Assembly (NCBI RefSeq): GCF_000966195.1
Contig: NZ_LAHL01000003.1
Location: forward strand, 124,001 to 188,000
Length of the DNA: 64,000 bases
Origin: Domibacillus robiginosus
Lineage (GTDB): Bacteria > Bacillota > Bacilli > Bacillales > Domibacillaceae
Reading direction: 5' to 3'
Shown: positions 50,532 through 59,853 of the stretch, piece by piece
How positions within the stretch are numbered: the first letter of the stretch is position 1
Layout of the letters: each line of letters opens with the position of its first letter
The notes under the pieces: model-generated
Databases searched by the model: none
The model's input: the letters and a program-made list of their open reading frames with translations, nothing else
What the model was told of the DNA's origin: nothing
Made by a program: the position numbers and the translations under genes

Positions 50532-51405
50532 AACTCTACGCCGCCACTTCCGGGAAAGCTTTAAAAATCTCCGACGGAACGGCTGGATGACGTTTGCCGC
50601 GATTTCGGCTGTCACCGTTACGCTCCTGTTAACCGGTATTTTTTTAGTCATTATGCTTAACGTAAACAAAGCGGGAACCGATATTGAAAGAGATGTAGAA
50701 GTACGCGTTCATATCAAGCTTGATACAACGGAAGCAGAAAAAGAGCAATTAAAGCAGCAAATTAGCAGTCTGCCAGAAGTAGAAAGTATTACGTACTCTT
50801 CAAAGGAGCAGGAGCTGCAAAATCTGATTAAAGATATGGGCAGTGATTACGCTCTTTTTGAACAAAGTAATCCGTTATACGACGTATATGTAGTGAAAAC
50901 AGCACGTCCACAGGATACACCGGACGCAGCACGGAAAATAGAACAATTTGCGCAAACCGAAAAAGCGGTATATGGAGAAGAAGAAGTGAAAAACCTGTTT
51001 AGCTTTATGAAAACAGCGCGCAATGTCGGTGCTGTCCTCGTTGCAGGCCTTCTGTTTACTGCCATGTTTTTAATCTCCAATACAATTAAAATTACTATTT
51101 TCGCACGTCGAAAAGAAATTGAGATTATGAAGCTTGTAGGAGCGACAAACTGGTTTATCCGCTGGCCGTTTCTTTTAGAAGGACTGTGGATCGGTTTACT
51201 TGGCTCGATTCTTCCAATTGCGGCGATTGCCATTGGATACTATTATGCCGAGCAGGCCTTTTCAGCACAGCTCGCATCGCAGCTGGTAGACTTTATCGAC
51301 TATCTTCCGCTTGTTTTACCGGTCACAGCGCTTATGCTTGTCATGGCTGTATTTATCGGTATATGGGGCAGCTTTCTTTCAGTCAGACGGTTTTTGAAAA
51401 TATAA
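50521..51405 (+). CDS. ftsX: Cell division membrane protein FtsX
   Basis: A 294-residue protein with four membrane segments. The first (FAAISAVTVTLLLTGIFLVI) is followed by an extracytoplasmic loop of about 110 residues that contacts the hydrolase partner, then three helices with FARRKEIEIMKLVGATNWFI. ATG 50521 lies inside the end of ftsE. An M23 coiled-coil peptidase follows after 33 bases, its likely target. Confidence 0.95.
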   Translation: MKPRTLRRHFRESFKNLRRNGWMTFAAISAVTVTLLLTGIFLVIMLNVNKAGTDIERDVEVRVHIKLDTTEAEKEQLKQQISSLPEVESITYSSKEQELQNLIKDMGSDYALFEQSNPLYDVYVVKTARPQDTPDAARKIEQFAQTEKAVYGEEEVKNLFSFMKTARNVGAVLVAGLLFTAMFLISNTIKITIFARRKEIEIMKLVGATNWFIRWPFLLEGLWIGLLGSILPIAAIAIGYYYAEQAFSAQLASQLVDFIDYLPLVLPVTALMLVMAVFIGIWGSFLSVRRFLKI

Positions 51406-51438
51406 AACAAGTATACAGGGACGAGAGGGGTCAAGCAG

Positions 51439-52797
51439 TTGAAGAAAAAATCATATGTGGCGCTTGCGGTGGCAGCGTCCATTGGGTTCAGTTTTACGGG
51501 AGGCGCTTCAGCAGAAAGCTTATCTGATTTACAAAAGCGCCAGCAGCAGATCCAATCAGAAAAATCCGGTATTGAACAAAATATCAATGAAAAAGAGAAA
51601 GCTATTTCTAATCTTCAGCAGCAGCAGGACAGTGTAAACGCGGAAATTCGTAAACTCGATGGTGCGATCACAGATTCCGAGTCAAAGATCCGGGCAAAAC
51701 AGCAGGAAATTGCTGATACAAGAGCAGAAATTGAACGCTTAAGAGCGGAAATTGAAGAGTTAAAGATTCGTATTGCCGAGCGTACAGAAGTATTGGAAGA
51801 TCGTGCTCGCTCGATTCAGCAAAGCGGCGGCTCAGCCAGCTACATGGAAGTGCTGCTTGGAGCCGAAAGCTTCAGTGATTTTGTCAGCCGCGCCACAGCG
51901 GTCACAACTCTTGTAAATGCAGACAAAGAGATTTTGCAAGAGCAGGAACGGGACAAAAAACAGCTGGAAGCCAGTGAGCAAAAAGTAAAAGAAAAGCTTG
52001 CAAGCCTGGAAGATATGCTGAAAGACTTGCAAGAAATGAAAGCAAAGCTGGAAAAACAGCGTGCAGCTAAAAACAATGTGATGAAAGGTCTTGTAGCAGA
52101 TGAGCATGAAGCGCATGAGCAAAAGCTCAGCCTTGAAGAAGAGCAAAGCCTGTTAAGCTCGCAGGAAGCTTCGATTCAAGCAGCCATCAAGGCAGAACAG
52201 ACCCGCATTGCCGAACAGAAGCGTTTGGCAGAGGCAGCCGCTAAAAAGAAAGCGGAGCAGGAAGCTGCAGCAGCAAAAGCCGCAGCGTCAAAAGCAGCCG
52301 CTGTATCTTCATCACCAGCGCCGTCCGCTCCGGCAGAAAAGGCGGCTCCAGCAGCACAACCGAAGCAGGAAGCCCGTTCGACAGCAGCGCCGGCTGATAC
52401 GGGTGGTATGTTTATGCGTCCGGCACAAGGAACATTTACATCAGGATTCGGCCAGCGTTCGCTCGGCGATCATAAAGGTGTGGATATCGCCAACAGTGAA
52501 AGTGTACCGATTGTAGCCGCTGCGGATGGTGTTGTCAGCCGTTCTTATTACTCAGATTCATATGGAAATGCCATTTTTATCTCGCATTCTATTAATGGAC
52601 AAGTGTACACGACTGTTTATGGACACATGTCTGAACGTGTTGTACAGGGCGGCAGTGTATCAAAAGGCCAGGTAATTGGCTACATGGGAAATACAGGACG
52701 CTCTTACGGGCAGCATCTTCACTTTGAAATTCATAAAGGTCCATGGACGTTAGGTAAAGAAAATGCGGTCGATCCGGCCCAATATATTGATTTATAA
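51439..52797 (+). CDS. Coiled-coil M23 peptidase (EnvC/PcsB-like), likely FtsEX partner
   Basis: A 452-residue secreted murein hydrolase or activator. A signal peptide ends near residue 26 (FTGGASAESL). A long coiled coil follows (27-270; DLQKRQQQIQSEKSGIEQNI), then an Ala/Pro-rich linker and an M23 domain. The domain's zinc ligands are in DHKGVDIA and QHLHFEIHKG, with YGHMSE between. Such N-terminal coils dock on FtsX. In B. subtilis this position is held by ctpB. TTG 51439 follows GAGAGGGG; a strong terminator ends the ftsEX operon after it. Confidence 0.9.
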   Translation: MKKKSYVALAVAASIGFSFTGGASAESLSDLQKRQQQIQSEKSGIEQNINEKEKAISNLQQQQDSVNAEIRKLDGAITDSESKIRAKQQEIADTRAEIERLRAEIEELKIRIAERTEVLEDRARSIQQSGGSASYMEVLLGAESFSDFVSRATAVTTLVNADKEILQEQERDKKQLEASEQKVKEKLASLEDMLKDLQEMKAKLEKQRAAKNNVMKGLVADEHEAHEQKLSLEEEQSLLSSQEASIQAAIKAEQTRIAEQKRLAEAAAKKKAEQEAAAAKAAASKAAAVSSSPAPSAPAEKAAPAAQPKQEARSTAAPADTGGMFMRPAQGTFTSGFGQRSLGDHKGVDIANSESVPIVAAADGVVSRSYYSDSYGNAIFISHSINGQVYTTVYGHMSERVVQGGSVSKGQVIGYMGNTGRSYGQHLHFEIHKGPWTLGKENAVDPAQYIDL

Positions 52798-52847
52798 AAA
52801 AGTGCTTGTTTCTCTGCCCAAAAGCAGGAGGAAACAAGCACTTTTTT
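52795..52847 (+). terminator. Terminator of the ftsEX-M23 operon
   Basis: A stem of about 17 bases (AAAAAAGTGCTTGTTTC with its complement) encloses CTCTGCCCAAAAGCAGGAG, which itself pairs partly, and ends in six T. Confidence 0.92.
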
Positions 52848-52927
52848 CTTCATCTGGGCGGCCGGCCCTTCCAGCTTCTTGCTTCATGCATACGCTGTAA
52901 GTGTAACGGACAAGGAGGTGGAGAAGC

Positions 52928-53041
52928 ATGGGTGAATACAACGGAGGCGGAAACGGATACGGCAGCGGCTTTGCGCTTGTAGTCGTATTATTCATTTTGC
53001 TTATCATCGTGGGCGCAGCGTATATTGGCTGGGGTGCTTAA
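52928..53041 (+). CDS. YjcZ-family small membrane protein
   Basis: A 37-residue protein. A Gly/Tyr-rich start ([14 protein letters not shown]) is followed by one membrane helix, [20 protein letters not shown], the YjcZ pattern. Members are often linked to sporulation. AAGGAGGTGG gives a near-perfect ribosome site six bases before ATG 52928. Confidence 0.86.
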   Translation: MGEYNGGGNGYGSGFALVVVLFILLIIVGAAYIGWGA

Positions 53042-53330
53042 TGCAGAAAAGCCGCTTTAAGAGCGGCTCAGGCTGTAAACAAACACTCGCTTTCGGCGTC
53101 ACTTGCCGGCTGTGAATGCTCATGACCCGAAAAAAAGGTCACGCCGCTTCTCGGCCGGCCGCGTTCCTTGAAAGCCAGACATTTTCAAATAGCCTGTTTT
53201 CTAGCTTCATCTACACTCTTTAGCCGCTTTAAGAGCGGCTTTTTTTGTTTTTGCCTGTACTGCAGATAAGCGGCGAAAAGCCGTCATATGATATGATGAG
53301 AGGAGTGGAGAATGATTATGATCTGCTGGA
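53042..53330. other. Gene-free stretch with duplicated hairpin
   Basis: No credible gene is seen in this 289-base gap. The 18-base hairpin GCCGCTTTAAGAGCGGCT occurs twice, at 53051-53068 (no T run) and 53223-53240 (with T run). About 154 bases between them hold GC-rich short repeats around GGCCGGCCGCG. A TATGAT near 53290 may be the -10 of the next gene. Confidence 0.6.
53223..53247 (+). terminator. Terminator (second copy of the duplicated hairpin)
   Basis: GCCGCT / AGCGGC with loop TTAAG is followed by seven T. It probably stops yjcZ transcripts. Confidence 0.75.
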
Positions 53331-53339
53331 GGAAAGCAT

Positions 53340-53885
53340 ATGTATAAAAAATGGTTAGGTATCGTACTTATCATTCTTTTAATAGGACTTGCCGGCTTTC
53401 GTTTATATGAAGACCGAAAAAAGGTAACCGATATTGGAGAAAAAGGCATTGCGGTGACGAACGACAAAAACGGTATCGCAGTTGGTGAAAAAGCACCGGA
53501 CTTCAACTTGGAAACCCCAGAGGGGAAAAAGGTAAAGCTGTCAGATTATGAAGGAAAAAAAGTGTTTTTAAATTTTTGGGCAACGTGGTGTCCGCCATGT
53601 AAAGATGAGATGCCTCATATGCAGGCTTTTTATGAAGAAAAGGCAGACAACGTTGAGATTCTTGCAGTCAATATAGAAGAGAGCGCTGTAAAAGCAAAGG
53701 ATTTTGCTGATCAATATGATTTAACTTTTCCGGTACCGCTTGATGAAAGCGGTGATATCTCAGAGGCATATGATATTTACACGATTCCGACTACATATGT
53801 ACTCAACGAGGACGGCACTGTACATCAAAAAGTCGTCGGTCCAATGGATGAATCCATGATGCGAGAATTGATCCGCTCCCAATAG
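53340..53885 (+). CDS. ResA/StoA-like membrane-anchored thiol-disulfide oxidoreductase
   Basis: A 181-residue thioredoxin-fold protein. An N-terminal membrane anchor (WLGIVLIILLIGLAGFRLY) places the domain outside the membrane. The active site is FWATWCPPCKDEMP, with TIPTTYVLNEDG as the cis-Pro loop. ResA reduces apocytochrome c heme-site cysteines; StoA acts in spore cortex formation. The sequence alone does not decide between these. GGAGG precedes ATG 53340. Confidence 0.87.
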   Translation: MYKKWLGIVLIILLIGLAGFRLYEDRKKVTDIGEKGIAVTNDKNGIAVGEKAPDFNLETPEGKKVKLSDYEGKKVFLNFWATWCPPCKDEMPHMQAFYEEKADNVEILAVNIEESAVKAKDFADQYDLTFPVPLDESGDISEAYDIYTIPTTYVLNEDGTVHQKVVGPMDESMMRELIRSQ

Positions 53886-53946
53886 GGCGGATTGTTTTTA
53901 TGAAATTTTCGGAATATAATGAACGGATAAAAAGGAGTGGACAACA

Positions 53947-55077
53947 ATGGATTCGTTTAACACAAAAGCACTGCATGGCGAAAAGCTGCCAAAAAACATT
54001 CAAAGTAAGGCGACGCCGATTTACCAGACGTCGGTATTTTCATTCAATAGTTTAGAAGAAATGGAAGGCTATTATAAAGGAGAGTCACCTTACCTGTATA
54101 CACGGGTCGGCAACCCCAATGCGGATGAGCTGGCTCATATAACAGCACGGCTTGAAGGAGCGCCAGAGGGGGTGGCAGCAGCATCCGGCCTTGGAGCGAT
54201 TACAGCTGCGATACTCGCTGTAGCGAAAAGCGGTGATCATATTGTAGCGGCGCAGGATGTATACGGCGGTACCTTTTATGCAATGAAGGAAGAGCTTGCG
54301 CGGATGGGCATTGGAACCTCATTTGTGGATTTTGAAGACCTGTCAGCTGTTGAAGAGGCCATTCGTCCGGAAACAGTCATGCTGTATACAGAATCGATTA
54401 CCAATCCATTCCTGCGTGTGGAAAATATGGCGGAGGTTTCAGCTCTCGCAAAGAAAAAAGAGCTTGTTTTAATAGTGGACAATACCTTTGCCACTCCGTT
54501 TTTAATCAAGCCGATCGAATTAGGAGCGGATCTTGTTGTTCACTCAGCGACGAAGTATATCGGCGGACACAGTGACGTGTCAGCGGGCGTCGTCGTTGGA
54601 AAGGAAGAATACATAAAAGAGGCACGAGCTCGCGTTGTAAATATCGGTATGAATTTAAGCCCATTTGAATCATGGCTTGCATGCCGCGGTGCCAAGACGC
54701 TTGGCCTGCGGATGGAGCGCCAGTCTGCCAATGCTGAAAAAGTAGCCGGCTGGCTTCGTGCTCATTCAAAAGTCGAAAAAGTCTTTTATCCAACCAATGT
54801 ATCCGAGCGGGGCAACGGGGCGATCGTAACCATTGATCTGGCGAAGGATACAGATGAATTTGCTTTTTTCCGCTCACTTGGCTGGATTGGTATTGTGCCG
54901 TCGCTTGCAGGTGTTGAAACATCTGTTTCATGGCCGTTCGGCACTTCCCACCGTTCACTCAATGCAGAAGAAAAAGCAGCCGTTGGCGTTTCCGAAAAAA
55001 CCATTCGTATCTCCATCGGCATTGAAGAAGCAGAAGAAATTATCGGTCAATTTGAACAGGCGCTCGGTGAAGCTTGA
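53947..55077 (+). CDS. Trans-sulfuration family PLP enzyme (cystathionine gamma-synthase-like)
   Basis: A 376-residue Cys/Met-metabolism PLP enzyme. The PLP-lysine is K203 in HSATKYIGGHSD. Other family stretches are YTRVGNPNADELAHITARLE, ASGLGAITAAILA and SLAGVETSVSWPF. The closest functions are cystathionine gamma-synthase (MetI type) or gamma-lyase; substrate-defining residues are not decisive. AAAAGGAGTGG precedes ATG 53947. No S-box or T-box leader is visible in the 61-base gap upstream, which is unusual for a methionine gene in this group. Confidence 0.86.
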   Translation: MDSFNTKALHGEKLPKNIQSKATPIYQTSVFSFNSLEEMEGYYKGESPYLYTRVGNPNADELAHITARLEGAPEGVAAASGLGAITAAILAVAKSGDHIVAAQDVYGGTFYAMKEELARMGIGTSFVDFEDLSAVEEAIRPETVMLYTESITNPFLRVENMAEVSALAKKKELVLIVDNTFATPFLIKPIELGADLVVHSATKYIGGHSDVSAGVVVGKEEYIKEARARVVNIGMNLSPFESWLACRGAKTLGLRMERQSANAEKVAGWLRAHSKVEKVFYPTNVSERGNGAIVTIDLAKDTDEFAFFRSLGWIGIVPSLAGVETSVSWPFGTSHRSLNAEEKAAVGVSEKTIRISIGIEEAEEIIGQFEQALGEA

Positions 55078-55168
55078 TGAAAAAGCGCCATAAGTCTGTT
55101 AACGATTGCAGGAGCTTTCTGCTACAATAGAGAGAAAGACTTTTGTGCAACGCTCTGGAGGGACTTTT

Positions 55169-56362
55169 ATGGCTTTGGACTGGCTCACGCAGCTTATCAC
55201 AGCTGCAGGAAGATTACTGCTTCACCCTGTCTTTTATTTTTCCTTTGTTTTGGCTTTTGTTGTTGGCATGTTCCGTGTCACGCGTGAGCGCAAGGACTTC
55301 GGCACACGTGTATATGATATATATCAAGAGATTCGGTTTATTTTACCATCGAGTTTAGCAGTTGGCCTTGTGCTGTCCATTCTTTTTCTCGGCTTTGGCC
55401 TGGCTCTTCCGGCCGACCTGCTCAGCTTTATAGCGGCTCTGTTTATTATTTTCAGCATCGGCGGCTTTTTTCTCCTGTCGCCTGCCTGGACTTTAACCGC
55501 TGCATATGCTGTATTCCTTTTGGCCGATTACGCGGGATATTCGTTTATTTCCTATAAACCTTTGAAAATAGAAAGCATTTTATCTATTTTAGCCCTTGTT
55601 ACGGCACTTCTGGTGATAGCAGAAGGGGTGCTTATTCATAAACGCGGTTATCAGGGAACGTCACCGCGCCTGGAAATGAGCAAGCGCGGACAGAAAACGG
55701 CGGTTCATCTGGCCCGGCGCCTCTGGCTCGTGCCTGTATTCCTGCCGGTCCCGGGTGCCCGTCCGCTTGAAGCTTTCGCAGATTGGTGGCCGGTTATTCC
55801 GCTTGGCGCAGATCATTACTACTTGATGCTGTTTCCATTTTTGGTCGGCTTTTCAATGACAGTCCGCAGTACGCTCCCGGCGCTTGCAGTGAGGGCGACA
55901 GGGAAAAGCGTGGTTCGGGCAGGCATGCTTGCCTTGGTTATTGCTGCTGGCTCCTACTGGGTATGGCAGCTGTCTGCAGCCGCCGTTCTTTTTGCGGCTC
56001 TGGCACGGATTGCGATTACCCGCCGTCATTTTAGCTATGAAAAGCACCGCCCGTACTTTTTTACAACACAGCCAAAAGGCATTATGGTCGTGGGCGTGCT
56101 TCCGGCAGCGCCTGCCCGAAAGATGGGGCTTGAGATCGGTGAAATCATTACAAAGGTAAACGGCATACCCGTTGGTACAGAACCAGAATTTTATAAAGCG
56201 CTGCAAAAAAACGCGGCATACTGCAAGCTTGAAGTTATTGGCACAAATGGACAGGTTCGGTTCACACAGGGCTCTATTTATGAAAATGAACACCATGAGC
56301 TTGGTCTGTTGTTTGCGCCGGAAGAAAAAGAATATCTGGATGACTCTGTGTTTTCTGATTAA
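55169..56362 (+). CDS. minJ: Division-site topological determinant MinJ
   Basis: A 397-residue membrane protein, the same length as B. subtilis MinJ. About eight membrane segments occupy residues 10-300. A C-terminal PDZ domain follows (GIMVVGVLPAAPARKMGLE; GEIITKVNGIPVGTEPEFYK). MinJ links DivIVA to MinD at poles and septa. ATG 55169 follows CTGGAGGGA; an upstream extension has no site. Position between the ftsEX block and csbA-uvrBA matches B. subtilis. Confidence 0.9.
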   Translation: MALDWLTQLITAAGRLLLHPVFYFSFVLAFVVGMFRVTRERKDFGTRVYDIYQEIRFILPSSLAVGLVLSILFLGFGLALPADLLSFIAALFIIFSIGGFFLLSPAWTLTAAYAVFLLADYAGYSFISYKPLKIESILSILALVTALLVIAEGVLIHKRGYQGTSPRLEMSKRGQKTAVHLARRLWLVPVFLPVPGARPLEAFADWWPVIPLGADHYYLMLFPFLVGFSMTVRSTLPALAVRATGKSVVRAGMLALVIAAGSYWVWQLSAAAVLFAALARIAITRRHFSYEKHRPYFFTTQPKGIMVVGVLPAAPARKMGLEIGEIITKVNGIPVGTEPEFYKALQKNAAYCKLEVIGTNGQVRFTQGSIYENEHHELGLLFAPEEKEYLDDSVFSD

Positions 56363-56388
56363 ACGCCCCTTGAAAAGGGCGTTTTTTT
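56361..56388 (+). terminator. Terminator after minJ
   Basis: ACGCCC / GGGCGT arms enclose CTTGAAAA and are followed by seven T. Confidence 0.82.
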
Positions 56389-56492
56389 ATCGTGAAAAAT
56401 TTGTTGTATAACAATAGTTGACTTACCTTATCTGTTATAATACAATGAACGTACAGCAACACATCAACCAAAATAAGAAGGGGGACATGAGC

Positions 56493-56621
56493 ATGATGCC
56501 GTTAGAATTTTACCGTAATATCCCGGGGAAAGAGTGCTGCCAGTGCGGGGCACAGATAACAGAGCAGCATGAGTCGTACCATACAGAATGTGAACGCTGT
56601 TTAAGTAAAATAGAAGAGTAA
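56493..56621 (+). CDS. Small YhfH-like zinc-ribbon protein
   Basis: A 42-residue protein with two CxxC pairs: ECCQCGAQ and CERCLSK. The layout (EFYRNIPGKECCQCG, then EQHESYHTECERC) looks like the YhfH family of short zinc proteins. The sigma-G inhibitor Gin is a possible alternative with similar cysteines. ATG 56493 is preferred because GGGGG is eight bases upstream; ATG 56487 lies too close to it. Function unknown. Confidence 0.68.
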   Translation: MMPLEFYRNIPGKECCQCGAQITEQHESYHTECERCLSKIEE

Positions 56622-56653
56622 CTGTTACCGTAAAATGTAATCGGATTCAATAC

Positions 56654-56700
56654 AAAAATCCACCTGTTGTTCCATAACAGAGTGGATTTTTCTTTTTTTT
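56654..56700 (+). terminator. Terminator after the small zinc protein
   Basis: AAAAATCCAC pairs with GTGGATTTTT, with an inner CTGTT/AACAG stem, and a long T tract follows. Confidence 0.85.
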
Positions 56701-56749
56701 CTGTTTATTTCCCGTTACAATAGTCATCATACCTTGCAGAAATAAACAG
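56701..56749. repeat. Inverted repeat upstream of the HD phosphohydrolase
   Basis: CTGTTTATTTC (56701-56711) and GAAATAAACAG (56739-56749) are perfect eleven-base arms around a 28-base centre that includes TTACAAT. It lies 30 bases before the gene start. It may be a regulatory site or a large hairpin in the leader. Confidence 0.55.
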
Positions 56750-56778
56750 GTTTCTTCATTAGAAAAGGAGTGGGTGTC

Positions 56779-57414
56779 ATGGGGGTACATACATATTTTA
56801 AAACACTATCGGATCTTGAGCATTTATATCGCCTGCCGGGGAAGTTTAAATTTCAAACCCACAATGTGGCGGCTCATTCATTTAAAGTAACGAAAATTGC
56901 TCAATTCCTAGGCACAGTCGAGGAAATGAAAGGCACAACCGTGGACTGGCGGTCCTTATACGAAAAAGCCCTTAACCACGATTATGCAGAGCTGTTTACC
57001 GGCGATATTAAAACACCGGTGAAATACGCGACCTCGGAATTAAAAGAGCTGTTTTCAGAGGTGGAAGAAAAAATGGCGCGCCGTTTTATTGAAGCTGAAT
57101 TTCCACCCGAGTTTCACGAAGCATACTTCCGTCGTTTAAAAGAAGGTAAAGACAAAACACTTGAAGGGCGCATTTTATCTGTAGCTGATAAAGTAGATTT
57201 GCTTTATGAAGCGTATGGGGAAATTTTAAAGCGCAATCCGGACCCGCTTTTCTTTGAAATTTACGAAGAAGCGCTTAATACTATTTTGAAATTCCAGGAT
57301 CTTCACTGCGTAAAATATTTCATCGATCATATCATGCCGGATATGCTGGCCGAGAAATTTATGCCGCACAGTGAGCTTCGTGATTTAACCGAGCGCATTA
57401 TCAGCCGATCGTAG
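56779..57414 (+). CDS. YfbR-like HD-domain 5'-nucleotidase
   Basis: A 211-residue HD-superfamily phosphohydrolase. Metal ligands are His in HNVAAHSFKV, the H-D pair in ALNHDYAELFTGDI and Asp in SVADKVDLLYEA. E. coli YfbR removes phosphate from deoxynucleoside monophosphates; the same fold and TGDIKTPVKY loop are seen here. ATG 56779 follows AAAAGGAGTG at eight bases; a GTG nine bases earlier overlaps that site. It is monocistronic. Confidence 0.87.
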   Translation: MGVHTYFKTLSDLEHLYRLPGKFKFQTHNVAAHSFKVTKIAQFLGTVEEMKGTTVDWRSLYEKALNHDYAELFTGDIKTPVKYATSELKELFSEVEEKMARRFIEAEFPPEFHEAYFRRLKEGKDKTLEGRILSVADKVDLLYEAYGEILKRNPDPLFFEIYEEALNTILKFQDLHCVKYFIDHIMPDMLAEKFMPHSELRDLTERIISRS

Positions 57415-57480
57415 TAAAATCTGGTCTTTTCGAACAAAGAAAAATCCAGTATGATAAAAGAAAAAACTTAGGAGGACACG

Positions 57481-57717
57481 ATGGTTGATAAGATGATTCT
57501 GGCGCTGTTTATGCCCGCTTTGCTTGTGTTGTTGTTTTCACGCGTAACATACAACCAGTTTCTTGGCGTTATCTTGACCGTCGCACTTATTGCCGCATCC
57601 GCCTATAAAGGATATACCCATACGTGGGAATTGATCGTAATAGACGCTTTCTCCATTACAGCCGGCCTTTGGATGGCCAATCGCATGATGAAACGGCTGA
57701 AAGTAAAGCTAAACTAG
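57481..57717 (+). CDS. csbA: CsbA-family membrane protein
   Basis: A 78-residue protein with three membrane segments (LALFMPALLVLLFSRV, LGVILTVALIAASAYKG, LIVIDAFSITAGLWMA) and a basic tail. It matches CsbA (DUF2198), a sigma-B-controlled protein of unknown role in B. subtilis, and sits in the same place upstream of uvrB. TTAGGAGGA precedes ATG 57481. I see no convincing sigma-B promoter; a TATGAT lies near 57450. Confidence 0.88.
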   Translation: MVDKMILALFMPALLVLLFSRVTYNQFLGVILTVALIAASAYKGYTHTWELIVIDAFSITAGLWMANRMMKRLKVKLN

Positions 57718-57744
57718 CACCGAACCAGGCTTCGGTGCTTTTTT
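57717..57744 (+). terminator. Terminator after csbA
   Basis: GCACCGAA / TTCGGTGC with loop CCAGGC is followed by six T and begins at the csbA stop codon. Confidence 0.88.
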
Positions 57745-57766
57745 ATTGTGACAAAAACACGCATTA

Positions 57767-57780
57767 CGAACAGGTGTGTG
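57767..57780. promoter_or_regulatory. Candidate LexA (DinR) box of uvrBA
   Basis: CGAACAGGTGTGTG matches the Bacillus SOS box CGAACRNRYGTTYC at 12 of 14 positions. It lies 87 bases before uvrB and just upstream of a possible TTGGCT / GATAAA promoter. B. subtilis uvrBA is LexA-controlled. Confidence 0.6.
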
Positions 57781-57866
57781 CTTTTTGTTGGCTTTTTTTG
57801 TTTCGATCATGATAAAATGGGAAGTATAAAAGAAAGAAGAACGGATACAGACAGGGGGACAATGCG

Positions 57867-59843
<1,977 letters not shown>

Positions 59844-59853
59844 AGGTGCCCGA

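Noticed and set aside
51832-52146. Minus-strand reading frames within the M23 peptidase gene
   Set aside because: Phe/Leu-rich shadows of a coiled-coil coding region; no start signals.
53947-55077. S-box or T-box riboswitch before the trans-sulfuration enzyme
   Set aside because: The gap of 61 bases contains no leader structure, only a ribosome site.
56493-56621. Anti-sigma-G factor Gin (CsfB)
   Set aside because: Two CxxC pairs fit, but the protein is shorter than Gin and the EQHESY pattern fits YhfH better. Kept as an alternative only.
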